Below, piece after piece: positions 1 through 8,213 of a stretch of DNA of 64,000 nucleotides. Source of the DNA: JAEUWI01 sp942492815 (GTDB lineage Bacteria > Hydrogenedentota > Hydrogenedentia > Hydrogenedentales > JAEUWI01); contig OW818658.1 in NCBI GenBank assembly GCA_942492815.1, forward strand, positions 5,332,001 through 5,396,000. The letters are read 5' to 3'. The translations under genes were made by a program, and so were the position numbers. The notes under the pieces are model-generated. The model saw only the letters and a list, made by a program, of their open reading frames with translations. It was not told the DNA's origin and searched no databases. The first letter of the stretch is position 1. Every line of letters begins with the position of its first letter.

Positions 1-76
1 TTCCACCAGCCTGCCAATATCCCACTCATCGCCTGCATCGCCAAAATCATTCCTTCGCGATCGCAGTGCTTTTCTG

Positions 77-100
77 TATAATCACGCCATGGACAGGAGG
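77..100 (+). promoter_or_regulatory. -10 box and Shine-Dalgarno of the first gene
   Basis: A perfect TATAAT lies at 77-82 and AGGAGG at 95-100, five bases before the ATG at 106. No convincing -35 box is seen at the right distance; the hexamer at 54-59 is only a partial match. If the -10 is real the leader is very short. Confidence 0.5.
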
Positions 101-105
101 TTACC

Positions 106-582
106 ATGCTTGAAGTTGAGATCCTGGGCGTAAGCCAGGCCGAAGAACACCAGTACCCGCTGGTTTTATTGCGCCATGAAAACAAGGTGCTCCCCATTCT
201 GGTGGGACTCCCGGAAGCGAGCGCCATCCAGATTGGCCTGCTCGGCGAAAAAACGGCGCGGCCCATGACGCATGATCTCATCTGCAACCTCCTCGTGGGC
301 CTCCGCGGCGAACTCACCTCCGTCAACATCTACAAACTCGAAAACGAGACCTTCCTCGCCCACCTCAACGTCGAGCAGAAAAACGACGAAGGCCACATCG
401 AGCAAATCCTCCGCATCGATACCCGACCCAGCGACGGCATCGCGATCGCCGTACGCGTCGGCTGCCCCATCATGGTGGCCGAAGAAGTCATGGAAAGCGC
501 TGCCCAGGACGCCTCCATCCTCGGCGAAGCCGATGATGAAGACGAGGACGACGCGGATGCAGACGGCGAAAGCCCGTTCTAA
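106..582 (+). CDS. Bifunctional nuclease (BFN/DUF151) domain protein
   Basis: This 158-residue protein matches the bifunctional nuclease family (DUF151), small cytosolic proteins with reported DNase/RNase activity in some members and unclear function in most bacteria. What is seen is the N-terminal beta-rich segment starting MLEVEILGV, the family signature RPSDGIAIAVR in the second half, and a very acidic tail (DDEDEDDADAD) just before the end. Length is usual for a bacterial BFN protein. The start is fixed by a strong AGGAGG five bases upstream. It stands alone: the next gene on this strand is 1 kb away. Family assignment is firm, activity is not shown. Confidence 0.85.
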   Translation: MLEVEILGVSQAEEHQYPLVLLRHENKVLPILVGLPEASAIQIGLLGEKTARPMTHDLICNLLVGLRGELTSVNIYKLENETFLAHLNVEQKNDEGHIEQILRIDTRPSDGIAIAVRVGCPIMVAEEVMESAAQDASILGEADDEDEDDADADGESPF

Positions 583-1026
583 GATTTCCCAACCACGCAA
601 ATGGTATTAGATGGGCCATCGTAGGCCAAGGGGGACGGACCCGCGCCGTGGCCCGTTGCCGGGTGGAGCGGCCCCCAGCGACCTTCGGCCCCTTCAACGG
701 GGCAAAGCAAACGTCCCAGCGCGGGCCTGTCCCAATGGATGCGGAGGAACGCCGCCGGACCCTTGCGAAGCTCTGTGGGCACCTCCCGCCGCGCGGAAAT
801 GCTCGAAAGAATCCACCTGCCCCCTTACGAAAAGCCACCCATCACCCGCCGTTGACGACCGCCTTACCCTCTGCTAGACTGCCCACAACCTTTCGCAACG
901 CGAAAGGATACGTGGCAGGGTAATCCCCGGAGGGCAAAAACATGACGCAAGCGCAACACAAGGGGCTGCAACATAACGGGGGGAGACCAGAGAAACGGTG
1001 GATGCTTCTAAAATACCCACCGCTCG

Positions 1027-1130
1027 TTGCCACGGTCCTCCGTGGCAATGCATACCGTTCCGCTCTGCGGAACAGACGGCGCGCGTGATCCCCTGCGCGC
1101 AAATCAGTAACCACCGGTAGAACCGGTGGT
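1027..1130. repeat. Three short perfect hairpins
   Basis: Three inverted repeats lie in a row: arms TTGCCACGG at 1027-1035 with 1040-1048; arms GTTCCGC at 1057-1063 with 1067-1073; arms ACCACCGGT at 1110-1118 with 1122-1130. Loops are three or four bases. None is followed by a T-run, so they are not ordinary terminators. They look like degenerate units of a palindromic intergenic repeat family. Confidence 0.7.
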
Positions 1131-1207
1131 ATGAGGAAGGCCCCTAAAAGGGGCCGAACACACTGACACATACAAATCGATTCCTTAAGTTCTAGTCCCG
1201 AAGGGAC

Positions 1208-1411
1208 GGCATATCGTAGCCCAGGGTGAAGCGAGGTACGAGCGAACCCTGGGTCAACTGGCCCAAAACTCTTGAATCCCGAAGGGATGGCATAGAAGAC
1301 CGGGGACGAACTCCCACGTTCTCCTATGCCGCCCCGCTGGGGCTCTGAACTTTTGGCATCCGATACCCAGGGTTCGCTCGTACCTCGCTTCACCCTGGGC
1401 TACGATATGCC
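1208..1411. repeat. 47-bp perfect inverted repeat, 110-bp spacer
   Basis: The left arm 1208-1254 begins GGCATATCGTAGCCCAGGGT and is matched base for base, in reverse complement, by 1365-1411. The spacer 1255-1364 has a smaller related motif: the CCCGAAGGGA seen at the left edge (around 1197) recurs with one change, followed by GGCATAG, with CTATGCC further right. No open frame or T-run fits. This could be a palindromic mobile unit or two opposed copies of a dispersed repeat. Confidence 0.85.
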
Positions 1412-1510
1412 GCTCCTATGGAGCTAATACAGTCATTTCTTCAAATACTTGTTGCTATTCAGGCCCGAGTCGTTCGCGCATCATCGTTTACAACGGCGGA
1501 ACGGCAGCGC

Positions 1511-1545
1511 CTAATGAATTCTCACCGGCAGAGCCGGTGGATTAG
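1511..1545. repeat. Hairpin before the 1582 gene
   Basis: CACCGGC at 1523-1529 pairs with GCCGGTG at 1533-1539 around AGA, and the outer CTAAT (1511-1515) pairs with ATTAG (1541-1545). It has the same build as the hairpin at 1110-1130 (a CCGG-containing stem with AGA loop), so the two appear to be related units. Confidence 0.6.
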
Positions 1546-1581
1546 CTTGGATTCAGTCGAATGCCGTTGGGAGTTACAAAT

Positions 1582-2445
1582 ATGAATACGAAGTATAAAA
1601 TTCGATCCAGTCTTGTTGTTGTTTTGGCGCTCCAGGTAGCCTCGACGCATGTCGTCGGCGAACAGAATGGCAGCGCGGCAATTCCAGAATCCCAAATAGG
1701 GCACGAACGGGAGAGCAAAATGGAGGGGCAAGAAGATGGTCTGCTCTACACCGGAGTCCATCACGAAGAACTATTCAAACGAATAGGGTTTTTATATGAT
1801 GAGAGAGTCATCGGAGAGCGTGGAGTAGGGTATATCATGCATAAACCACCAAAAGAAATCTACGATATCAGTATTGGCGTTTATCACACGGTAGAAAATG
1901 CACGCTTAAGCTTCAGTAAAGCGGCCTCGCACCTGTCACTACGCCCACAGACAGAAGAGAACACAATTGGGTCAGAGTTTGTAATGACAGGAATTGGCAG
2001 AACCAGCGGTGCCATCATAGTGAGAGAAAGAAATATTTGTATATCTTTTGGTTGGATGGGCGAAACGGAGGCGACGAAGAAAACGACCAACAAAATCCTA
2101 GGGATCATCCAAGAAGACAGGACGGTGGCGCCCATGGGCGCATTTCCCAATCCGGTTAAATTGAAAAACGCGAAGGCCCGTATAGCGAAGAAAGTGAATT
2201 CCGATGGGCTGTTCGCCATACCTGCGGAATTTACAGAAGGAACAGATTCGGACGCATTACTATTAGGCGCTTCGTCCCGTACTGAGCGATTTTACGCGGT
2301 GAGTCGTGATGTTGGTGGTGGTTCGATTTTGATTGACTTGCGAGGCAAATCCAGGCCAGACCAATTCGATCTATATATGGCGACTGAGAACAACGTGGTT
2401 ACATGCGAGACAATTACCTTGGAGGCTACAGAAGACGATCCTTGA
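1582..2445 (+). CDS. Exported protein of unknown function
   Basis: A 287-residue protein that I do not recognise. It starts with a basic stretch (MNTKYKIRSS) and a hydrophobic run, giving a Sec signal peptide of about 24-28 residues, so it is probably secreted or periplasmic. The start at 1582 rather than the in-frame ATG at 1561 is chosen because GGGAG at 1569-1573 lies eight bases before it and the signal peptide then begins cleanly. No cysteine-rich, haem or known catalytic motif is visible. Codon use and base composition are clearly more AT-rich than the neighbours, which suggests recent acquisition. It is convergent with mutY. Confidence 0.6.
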   Translation: MNTKYKIRSSLVVVLALQVASTHVVGEQNGSAAIPESQIGHERESKMEGQEDGLLYTGVHHEELFKRIGFLYDERVIGERGVGYIMHKPPKEIYDISIGVYHTVENARLSFSKAASHLSLRPQTEENTIGSEFVMTGIGRTSGAIIVRERNICISFGWMGETEATKKTTNKILGIIQEDRTVAPMGAFPNPVKLKNAKARIAKKVNSDGLFAIPAEFTEGTDSDALLLGASSRTERFYAVSRDVGGGSILIDLRGKSRPDQFDLYMATENNVVTCETITLEATEDDP

Positions 2446-2490
2446 ATGAAAATAAGGACCTGTACTAGTTTATAGCGCAAACGTCCCAGC

Positions 2491-2518
2491 GCGCGGGCGT
2501 GATTGCAATCACCCGCGC
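2491..2518. terminator. Hairpin between convergent genes
   Basis: GCGCGGG (2491-2497) pairs with CCCGCGC (2512-2518), enclosing a second stem TGAT/ATCA with a two-base bulge. It sits between the unknown exported gene and the end of mutY. There is no proper T-run, so termination is only a possibility. Confidence 0.35.
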
Positions 2519-2519
2519 T

Positions 2520-3593
2520 TCAAAACAACTGCTCCCGCAGTAGCCCCAGAAACTTATGATTCCCCTTCGGGAAGGCATACTGGTCGAACTCATCCGGCGT
2601 GACCCACGCTAAATCATCGTGGATCTTTGATTTCGGTTTGCCCTTCTCTATGGTGCAGCGGTAGACGTTGAGCGTGACCTTCAAGTGCGTGTAGGCGTGA
2701 TTCACCGAGGCAATCATCCCCCCCACTTTGACCTTCACGCCAAGCTCTTCTTCGCATTCGCGGCGGAGCGCGTCCTGGTGGCTTTCGCCCGCTTCGAGCT
2801 TGCCGCCGGGAAACTCCCACAGGCCAGCGAGCATACCTTCGGCCGGGCGCTTGCCGATTAAGTAACGCCCGTCCTTCGCGATGACCGCCACAACGATCTC
2901 TTTGTGGGGCACGGCCTTCTTCGCCTTGCGCACGGGACGCTTCTCCTGTACGCCGCGCTTGTACGCTTCGCACTCGACGGATACCGGACACGACCCGCAA
3001 TCGGGCTTTTTCGGCGTGCAGATCCGCGCGCCCAGCTCCATCATGGCCTGGTTGAAATCGCCGGGGTCGCTCTCGGGCACAAGGGCGTCGGCCAGGGCCC
3101 ACAGCTTTTTGTCCACCGCGCTGTCGTCGATGGATTGAGCGATATTGAAGAGGCGGCTGAGGACGCGCTTGACGTTACCATCGACCACGGGTGCGCGCTC
3201 GTTGAAAGCGATGCTGGCGATGGCCCCGGCGGTGTATTTGCCCACGCCGGGGAGCAGTTGCAACAGCTCGGCCCGTTCGGGCAGGCGGCCGCCGTACTGC
3301 TCCATCACCTGACGGGCGGCCTTGTGCAGATTCCGTGCACGGGTGTAATAGCCCAGTCCCTCCCAGAGCTTGAGCACGTCGTGCTCCGACGCGGCGGCGA
3401 GCTTCTCCAGCGTGGGCAGCGCTGCGAGGAATCGCTCGTAGTACGGCAGCCCCTGATCGACCCGTGTCTGCTGAAGCAATATTTCCGACAGCCAGACATG
3501 GTAAGGTTCCTTCGTCTTGCGCCAGGGGAGATCGCGGGCTTCCTCGCGAAACCAGCGCAGGAGGGCTTTACGGATGGCGGGTGCCTTTTGCAT
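2520..3593 (-). CDS. mutY: A/G-specific adenine glycosylase MutY with Nudix domain
   Basis: This base-excision-repair enzyme removes adenine paired with 8-oxoguanine. The 357-residue protein has the helix-hairpin-helix glycosylase core (LLPGVGKYTAG and the catalytic-Asp region VVDGNV), the SEILLQQT motif with the catalytic Glu, and an iron-sulfur loop with Cys192, Cys199, Cys202 and Cys208 in the standard C-X6-C-X2-C-X5-C spacing. The C-terminal third is a MutT-like domain that recognises 8-oxoG. Unlike many MutY proteins it keeps a complete Nudix box (G-x5-E-x7-REUxEExGU, beginning GGKLEAGE). Length and order are normal for the family. It is a single gene on the minus strand. Confidence 0.95.
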   Translation of the reverse strand: MQKAPAIRKALLRWFREEARDLPWRKTKEPYHVWLSEILLQQTRVDQGLPYYERFLAALPTLEKLAAASEHDVLKLWEGLGYYTRARNLHKAARQVMEQYGGRLPERAELLQLLPGVGKYTAGAIASIAFNERAPVVDGNVKRVLSRLFNIAQSIDDSAVDKKLWALADALVPESDPGDFNQAMMELGARICTPKKPDCGSCPVSVECEAYKRGVQEKRPVRKAKKAVPHKEIVVAVIAKDGRYLIGKRPAEGMLAGLWEFPGGKLEAGESHQDALRRECEEELGVKVKVGGMIASVNHAYTHLKVTLNVYRCTIEKGKPKSKIHDDLAWVTPDEFDQYAFPKGNHKFLGLLREQLF

Positions 3594-3726
3594 ACTACCG
3601 TGGCTTTCGTATTCCCGCGCGATGGACGCCCGGGCTGAATGAAGTGAAGTCGGGTGGTGTAGTGTACGCTGTCAGTATCGTCACCGCGCCCCGTCGCGGC
3701 GGCCCGCCCAACCAGGATTGTGAACC

Positions 3727-4079
3727 ATGAGCGAAAACGAAGTCCAATCCGCCTTTGCACGCTACCAGAGCCGGGCCCACGAAATCGTATTCGAGGCGGA
3801 CACGTCGGCGGGCCGCTTCTTCGACATGTCGCTCATCACAGCCATCGTGCTGAGCGTGGTCGTAATTATGTTGGACAGCGTGCAGTCGCTGAACGACGCC
3901 TATGGCACCATATTCATGCCTTGGAGTGGTTCTTCACGATACTGTTCACCGTAGAGTACGCGCTGAGATTGTCCTGTGTGCGGGAGATCGTGCTGCAGAC
4001 ATGCCGAAGTTGCGGCGGGCACTGCTACCACCGCGACGCAAAATTCTGCATGCATTGCGGGGTGCCCCTGGAGTTCTGA
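3727..4079 (+). pseudogene. Broken voltage-gated ion channel (Kch-like) remnant
   Basis: Two reading frames together spell a damaged ion-transport-family channel. The first frame from 3727 gives a cytoplasmic N-terminus and the first membrane helix (SLITAIVLSVVVIMLDSV). Near 3901-3912 the meaningful frame shifts by the equivalent of a one-base deletion and continues with ALEWFFTILFTVEYALRL, the typical second helix of these channels. The rest (S3-S6 and the pore filter) is missing. After LRLSCV the frame runs straight into a short Cys-rich tail, CRSCG ... CMHCGVPLEF, ending at 4079. Such zinc-ribbon-like tails occur at the C-terminus of some bacterial channels. So there is a frameshift plus a central deletion. 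A sequencing error could explain the frameshift but not the deletion. Confidence 0.65.
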
Positions 4080-4086
4080 CGACGCC

Positions 4087-5223
4087 TCAGCCGCGCGCCG
4101 CGGACCAGAGCGTTGCCAGTTGCCGCGCGGTGAAGCGCAGGTTTTCCACGGCACCCGCCCGCGCTTCCTTCAGACTCATGGGGCCGGGGCAGATAGAAAA
4201 GAGCGCGGTTACACCGTGGTCACGCAGGACATCGGCCTCATGGGTAACCCGGCCACCCAGGGCGATCACGGGAACATTGTAGCTCCGGGCCAGCCGGGCA
4301 ATGCCTGCGGGCGTCTTGCCGAAAGCGCTCTGTCCGTCGAGGCTGCCTTCACCCGTAATGACGAGATCGGCTTCGGCCAGGGCCTGATGGAGGCCGCAAA
4401 GGGTGGCGATGAGCTCCAGTCCATTTTCCAGCGTGGCCCCGGCGAAGGCCATCAGCCCGCCCGCCAGGCCCCCCGCCGCACCCGCACCGGGCATGTCGCG
4501 AAGGCTCACCTTGAGATCCCGCTCGACAACACCGGCGAAGTGGGACAGGGCGTGATCCAGGATAAGGATATCCTCGCTGCTTGCGCCCTTCTGGGGGCCA
4601 TACACCGCGCTGGCCCCCTCCGGGCCGCACAGGGGATTGTTCACGTCGCAGGCGACATAGAAATTGACCCCGTCGAGACGCGGGTGACGCCCGGATGCGT
4701 CGATCCGATCCAACTGCACGAGCCGGACACCGCCACCCTCCAGCTCTACCCCGCGCTTGTTGAGCAGGCGATAGCCGAGGGCCTGGGCCATGCCCGCGCC
4801 GCCGTCATTGGTGGCGCTGCCGCCGACGCCCATAATGATGTCTTCCACCCCCTCGCTGAGGGCATGGGCGATGAGCTCTCCGGTGCCCCGGGTGGAGGCG
4901 CGGCAGGGGTCCCGCTTCTCCGGAGACACCAGCGCCAGACCGGAGGCCGCCGCCATCTCCAGCACCGCCACTTTCCCGTTCTGGATCAGGCCGTAGTCCG
5001 CTTCCACCGGCGCGCCCAGCGGCCCGGAGACCGTGCGCGTGACAAGCTGGCCCCCAGCCGCCCGCACGACGGCATCCACCGTGCCCTCGCCACCGTCCGC
5101 CATGGGAAAAGCGATCACGTCGGCCTCGGGCATGCCCTCCAGCCAGCCCGCGCAAAGGGCATCGGCCACTTCGCTCGCGCGCAGGCATTCCTTGAACGAA
5201 TCCGGGGCGATGACAACGCGCAT
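4087..5223 (-). CDS. Glycerate kinase (GlxK/GarK family)
   Basis: This cytosolic enzyme phosphorylates D-glycerate, linking glyoxylate/glycerate breakdown to glycolysis. The 378-residue protein starts with the family's opening motif (MRVVIAPDSFKECL), has the glycine-rich GVGGSATNDGGAGM loop, the ACDVNNPLCGP motif and the C-terminal ITGEGSLDGQS motif. The longer open frame reaching 5583 is rejected because it runs under the divergent phosphoesterase gene and the family begins at MRVV. The product, 2- or 3-phosphoglycerate, depends on subgroup and cannot be told here. It is divergent from the next gene across a 103-base gap. Confidence 0.93.
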   Translation of the reverse strand: MRVVIAPDSFKECLRASEVADALCAGWLEGMPEADVIAFPMADGGEGTVDAVVRAAGGQLVTRTVSGPLGAPVEADYGLIQNGKVAVLEMAAASGLALVSPEKRDPCRASTRGTGELIAHALSEGVEDIIMGVGGSATNDGGAGMAQALGYRLLNKRGVELEGGGVRLVQLDRIDASGRHPRLDGVNFYVACDVNNPLCGPEGASAVYGPQKGASSEDILILDHALSHFAGVVERDLKVSLRDMPGAGAAGGLAGGLMAFAGATLENGLELIATLCGLHQALAEADLVITGEGSLDGQSAFGKTPAGIARLARSYNVPVIALGGRVTHEADVLRDHGVTALFSICPGPMSLKEARAGAVENLRFTARQLATLWSAARG

Positions 5224-5326
5224 GGGCAGGTCCAATCCAAAGGTGGTACAATACCGGTCCGCTGTGTATGGACACGGGTATGCGAACAATACCCGTTTTT
5301 CGAACTGGGTTACAAGGAGTGATTGC

Positions 5327-6148
5327 ATGAAGGTTTCTCGCAGAAGTTTCCTGGGCTTTTCCGCCCTGGCCGGTCTGGCGGGCTGCGCCCGAATCGAGAA
5401 CAGCAAGCTGGGCAAGATTACCCCGGAATTCGAATTTGGCGATGACGGCGTACTCAAATTCGCCACGATCGGCGACCTGCACATGCTCGATTCGCGAAGC
5501 GGGGGGCTCGTGGGCCGCGCGGTGAACTTGATCAACAACGACAAGGCGATCGACTTCACGGTCGTCCTCGGCGACCTGACCACCCACGGGACACTGCCGG
5601 AGACGAACTTGGCCCAACAGGCCCTGGGGCGCCTGGTGAAGCCCTATTACTGCATCCCCGGCGAGCACGACAACAACCCGGCGACGGAAAACAAATACGA
5701 GTTCTATCAGCGCGCCTTCAAGAAAACCCAGTGGCGCGAAAGCAACGCGGGCTGGGCGCTCCTCGGCCTCGACACCTGCGACGGCACTGCAAGCCAGACT
5801 ACCGTCCCCCAGTCCAGCCTTGACTGGCTCCAGGACCAACTGGCCCACACCGAAAAGAAGAAGCCCATCGCCCTCTTCACCCATCACCCCCTGAGCCCGA
5901 ACACCAAGGCAGAGCGTGCCACCAACGCCGATGAAGTGCTCGCCCTCTTTGCGGGCTATAACCTCAAGCTGGTGGCCTCGGGCCACTACCACGGCAACCA
6001 GGAAGAAGAGCGGGACGGCGTGCTCTTCGTGACGACGGCCAGTTGCGGCGCCACGGTGGACAACGATGACGGCACGACGGAAAAGGGATTCCGCGTGTTC
6101 ACCATGGAAGGCGAGACGATCCAGCACGAGTTCGTCGCCGTATCGTGA
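5327..6148 (+). CDS. Exported metallophosphoesterase
   Basis: A calcineurin-like phosphoesterase of 273 residues. The N-terminus MKVSRRSFLGFSALAGLAGC combines a twin-arginine motif (SRRSFLG) with a lipobox (LAGC), so it is probably a Tat-exported lipoprotein. Metal-binding motifs are visible in order: GDLHMLD, VLGDLTTHG, GEHDNN (the usual GNHD position), FTHHPL and SGHYHGN. AAGGAG at 5314-5319 fixes the ATG at 5327. The substrate is unknown. Its stop overlaps the start of the next gene by four bases (GTGA), so the two are co-transcribed. Confidence 0.88.
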   Translation: MKVSRRSFLGFSALAGLAGCARIENSKLGKITPEFEFGDDGVLKFATIGDLHMLDSRSGGLVGRAVNLINNDKAIDFTVVLGDLTTHGTLPETNLAQQALGRLVKPYYCIPGEHDNNPATENKYEFYQRAFKKTQWRESNAGWALLGLDTCDGTASQTTVPQSSLDWLQDQLAHTEKKKPIALFTHHPLSPNTKAERATNADEVLALFAGYNLKLVASGHYHGNQEEERDGVLFVTTASCGATVDNDDGTTEKGFRVFTMEGETIQHEFVAVS

Positions 6149-6801
6149 GCGCTCAACAACAGACTCGGGCCATCGCGGGCGCGATGATTTTCACGGCGGT
6201 CGCGGTGGTCCTGATGCTGGCCAACAGCCGGGTCGGCTTTGCCTCGGGAACCTCGCTGAAGATGGCCGCGTCCACGGGATTCCTCGTGACTGCATTGGCT
6301 GCGGGTGCCCTGCGCGGTGGTTACGGACGGACCATTCTCGCCGCACTCATTCTGTGCTGGTGGGGCGACTACTTTCTCACGAGAGGATCAGAAACTTCGT
6401 TTCTTCTCGGACTTGTCGCATTTCTCCTGGGGCACCTCGGCTTCGCCGCCGCCTTCCTGATCCACGGCACCAACACCCGCTGGGCCCTCGCCGCCGCGGT
6501 GATCCTGCTCATCCCCGCGATAGCGGTCTATCTCTGGCTCGAAGAACAACTCGGCCCCATGAAGCTGCCGGTCTGCGCCTACATCGCGGTCATCAGCCTC
6601 ATGCTGGCCCTCGCAGCAGGCACCCACGGACGAGGCGCCACCCGGCTCATCCTCATCGGCGCGGCCCTCTTCTACGCCTCCGACCTCTTCGTCGCGCGAC
6701 AGAAATTCGCAACACCCAGCCCCTGGAATTCAATGATCGGACTCCCCCTCTACTACGCAGCCCAACTCTGCCTCGCGACCAGCGTCGTACGAATCAAGTA
6801 A
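6145..6801 (+). CDS. YhhN family membrane protein (lysoplasmalogenase-like)
   Basis: A 218-residue, highly hydrophobic protein with about seven or eight membrane segments. It matches the YhhN/TMEM86 family, whose vertebrate member hydrolyses lysoplasmalogens. Family features are the CWWGDYFLT segment and FLLGLVAFLLGHLGFAAAF. The GTG start overlaps the phosphoesterase stop by four bases, which implies translational coupling. The substrate in bacteria is not established. Confidence 0.85.
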   Translation: MSAQQQTRAIAGAMIFTAVAVVLMLANSRVGFASGTSLKMAASTGFLVTALAAGALRGGYGRTILAALILCWWGDYFLTRGSETSFLLGLVAFLLGHLGFAAAFLIHGTNTRWALAAAVILLIPAIAVYLWLEEQLGPMKLPVCAYIAVISLMLALAAGTHGRGATRLILIGAALFYASDLFVARQKFATPSPWNSMIGLPLYYAAQLCLATSVVRIK

Positions 6802-6821
6802 CCCCACGCCCAGGCAAAGTT

Positions 6822-6851
6822 TTGCGCGGCGCGTCCGGCCTGTGCTACTAT
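6822..6851 (+). promoter_or_regulatory. Probable sigma-70 promoter of the tRNA
   Basis: TTGCGC at 6822-6827 and TACTAT at 6846-6851 are separated by 18 bases. Transcription would start about six bases before the tRNA 5' end, which is usual for a tRNA promoter. Confidence 0.45.
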
Positions 6852-6863
6852 TTGGGTCCTCTC

Positions 6864-6940
6864 GGGCGATTAGCTCAGCTGGTTAGAGCGCTGCCTTCAC
6901 ACGGCAGAGGTCACAGGTTCGAGTCCTGTATCGCCCACCA
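6864..6940 (+). tRNA. tRNA-Val (CAC)
   Basis: The sequence folds as a standard cloverleaf. The acceptor arm GGGCGAT (6864-6870) pairs perfectly with ATCGCCC (6930-6936). The D-loop region is TAGCTCAGCTGGTTAGAGC, the anticodon stem CTGCC/GGCAG holds the loop TTCACAC with anticodon CAC (valine, GUG), and the T-arm contains GGTTCGAGTCC. The 3' CCA is encoded in the DNA (6938-6940). Confidence 0.97.
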
Positions 6941-6951
6941 TTGAAACACGT

Positions 6952-6995
6952 ACCGCGCAGTGGATTGCCCAATCCCTCCCTGCGCGGTTTTTCTT
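6952..6995 (+). terminator. Intrinsic terminator after the tRNA
   Basis: ACCGCGCAG (6952-6960) pairs perfectly with CTGCGCGGT (6980-6988), with a smaller GGATT/AATCC stem inside the loop, followed by TTTTTCTTT. It lies twelve bases after the tRNA and ends its transcript. Confidence 0.85.
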
Positions 6996-7057
6996 TGCCC
7001 TTCGGACCCTCCGCGCGGAGCATCCCGGTATCCGTGCTCAACGACAGCGTCGATTTC

Positions 7058-8146
7058 CTAAGTGGCGATTATCGCGTCGGCCTCCATCTCGAAGAGCAGG
7101 TTGTCACGGCAAACTTCCGCCGTCATGGTGATGATGGGCAAGGACTCCAGTCCGTGGTCGATCCGGTATTGCTCGAAGCGGGGGATATCTTCGGGATACT
7201 TCACGTACGCGATGGCCCGGGTCACATTGCCCCAGTTCATATCGCGCGATTGCAGAATGGCCTCGACCACGTCCATGGTGACTTGAATCTGCCCGTCGAT
7301 GTCGTGCTCGTGAATGGTCTTGCCGTGGGGCTCGATGCTGGCCGTACCGGAAATGAAAATCTGGCGCCAGTCGGGAAGCACGAGCTCGGCCGCACGGCTG
7401 AAGGAACTGCCGTAGTCGGTGGCGGAGCACTGGAGCGGCGAGGGTACGGCGGCCATGCGGACCTTATCGTTCTTCGGCTTCACAGCGATTAACCCGCTCA
7501 CGATTGAAGAGCCGCTCACGTTGCAGGCGCCAATGCCCGTACTGGCGGGCAGCAGGCCCTCGTAAACCCGGTGCGCCGAAAAAAACCCATTGCGGGTCCG
7601 GTTGAAATCTTCATACCAGGAAACGATATCGCAGTTGTAGTACCACGTGCGCACGGTATCATTGAAGTCCATGCCGACGGCGTGAAGCGCGGTTTCCATC
7701 TGATTAAGCGCAGCGAGGGTTTGCTCGGCTTCGGTGCGGGTCGGGATTCGTCCGTCAATACCGCCGAGGCGGCAGAGCGTCGCGGCGGGCAGGTCCACCA
7801 CCGAGCCCACCACCTGGCCGCGAAGCTGCACAGGGCTCACAGTGGCATCGCTCTCGGCCCAGAGCTGAATCCCCCCCGCTTCGGCCAGTCGCGGCCCGGC
7901 AATCCAGAGCAGGGGCCACGTCACGGGACCGGTCACCGCTTCTACGGCGGCTATTCCGGGCGCGAAGGGAATTCCCAGGATATCCATGGAAACGAGCGTG
8001 GCGCCCGTGTCCTGCAAGGCCGCCATGGCGCGCTCGAGAACCCCCGTGAAAGATTCCCCCGGCGCGCGAGGCACCGTGATGAAATGGGAACCGCATCCAG
8101 CCCCCTGAGGCGACGCGATCTGCACGCCCTGTAGTTCCGGCTTCAT
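7058..8146 (-). CDS. Two-domain Rid-family / chorismatase-like protein
   Basis: A 362-residue protein whose C-terminal third is a YjgF/RidA-type fold: IFISGTASIEPHGKTIHE, then VTMDVVEAILQ and a C-terminal EVCRDNLLFEMEADAI. An SGTAS-type motif with a LLFE-like end is also typical of chorismatases (FkbO/Hyg5), which have this two-part layout. RidA proteins hydrolyse reactive enamines/imines, while chorismatases cleave chorismate to pyruvate and a cyclohexadiene product. I cannot decide between them from sequence. The ATG at 8146 is preferred over the GTG six bases earlier because GAGGAG lies just upstream. It follows the haem-protein genes on the same strand after 67 bases and may be read with them. 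Confidence 0.65.
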   Translation of the reverse strand: MKPELQGVQIASPQGAGCGSHFITVPRAPGESFTGVLERAMAALQDTGATLVSMDILGIPFAPGIAAVEAVTGPVTWPLLWIAGPRLAEAGGIQLWAESDATVSPVQLRGQVVGSVVDLPAATLCRLGGIDGRIPTRTEAEQTLAALNQMETALHAVGMDFNDTVRTWYYNCDIVSWYEDFNRTRNGFFSAHRVYEGLLPASTGIGACNVSGSSIVSGLIAVKPKNDKVRMAAVPSPLQCSATDYGSSFSRAAELVLPDWRQIFISGTASIEPHGKTIHEHDIDGQIQVTMDVVEAILQSRDMNWGNVTRAIAYVKYPEDIPRFEQYRIDHGLESLPIITMTAEVCRDNLLFEMEADAIIAT

Positions 8147-8213
8147 ACACACTCCTCAGTACTTCGCATCGCAATTGCGGCATCCCGGACGCGAACATGC
8201 GCGTCCGGCTGCG

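Larger units (their letters stand above)
583..1581. other. Gene-free stretch with repeats and hairpins
   Basis: About 1 kb with no believable gene. Open frames here (for example 842-1393 on the minus strand) run through repeats and have low-complexity, repetitive translations. The right half, 1027-1545, holds short perfect hairpins and a 47-bp perfect inverted repeat, described separately. A 17-base string at 707-723 (GCAAACGTCCCAGCGCG) recurs at 2477-2493. In 583-1026 nothing else is recognised. Confidence 0.7.

Noticed and set aside
3..50. Possible start of a divergent gene (MILAMQAMSG...) at the left edge
   Set aside because: Only 16 codons are in the window and the AAGGA touches the ATG with no spacing. 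It cannot be supported.
842..1393. Minus-strand open frame of 183 codons
   Set aside because: It runs through the inverted repeat and hairpins. Its translation is repeat-derived (similar words such as YAVPSG and YAIPSG) with no homology I recognise and no Shine-Dalgarno.
5224..5583. N-terminal extension of the glycerate kinase frame
   Set aside because: It lies under the divergent phosphoesterase gene, and family members start at the MRVVIAPDSFK motif.
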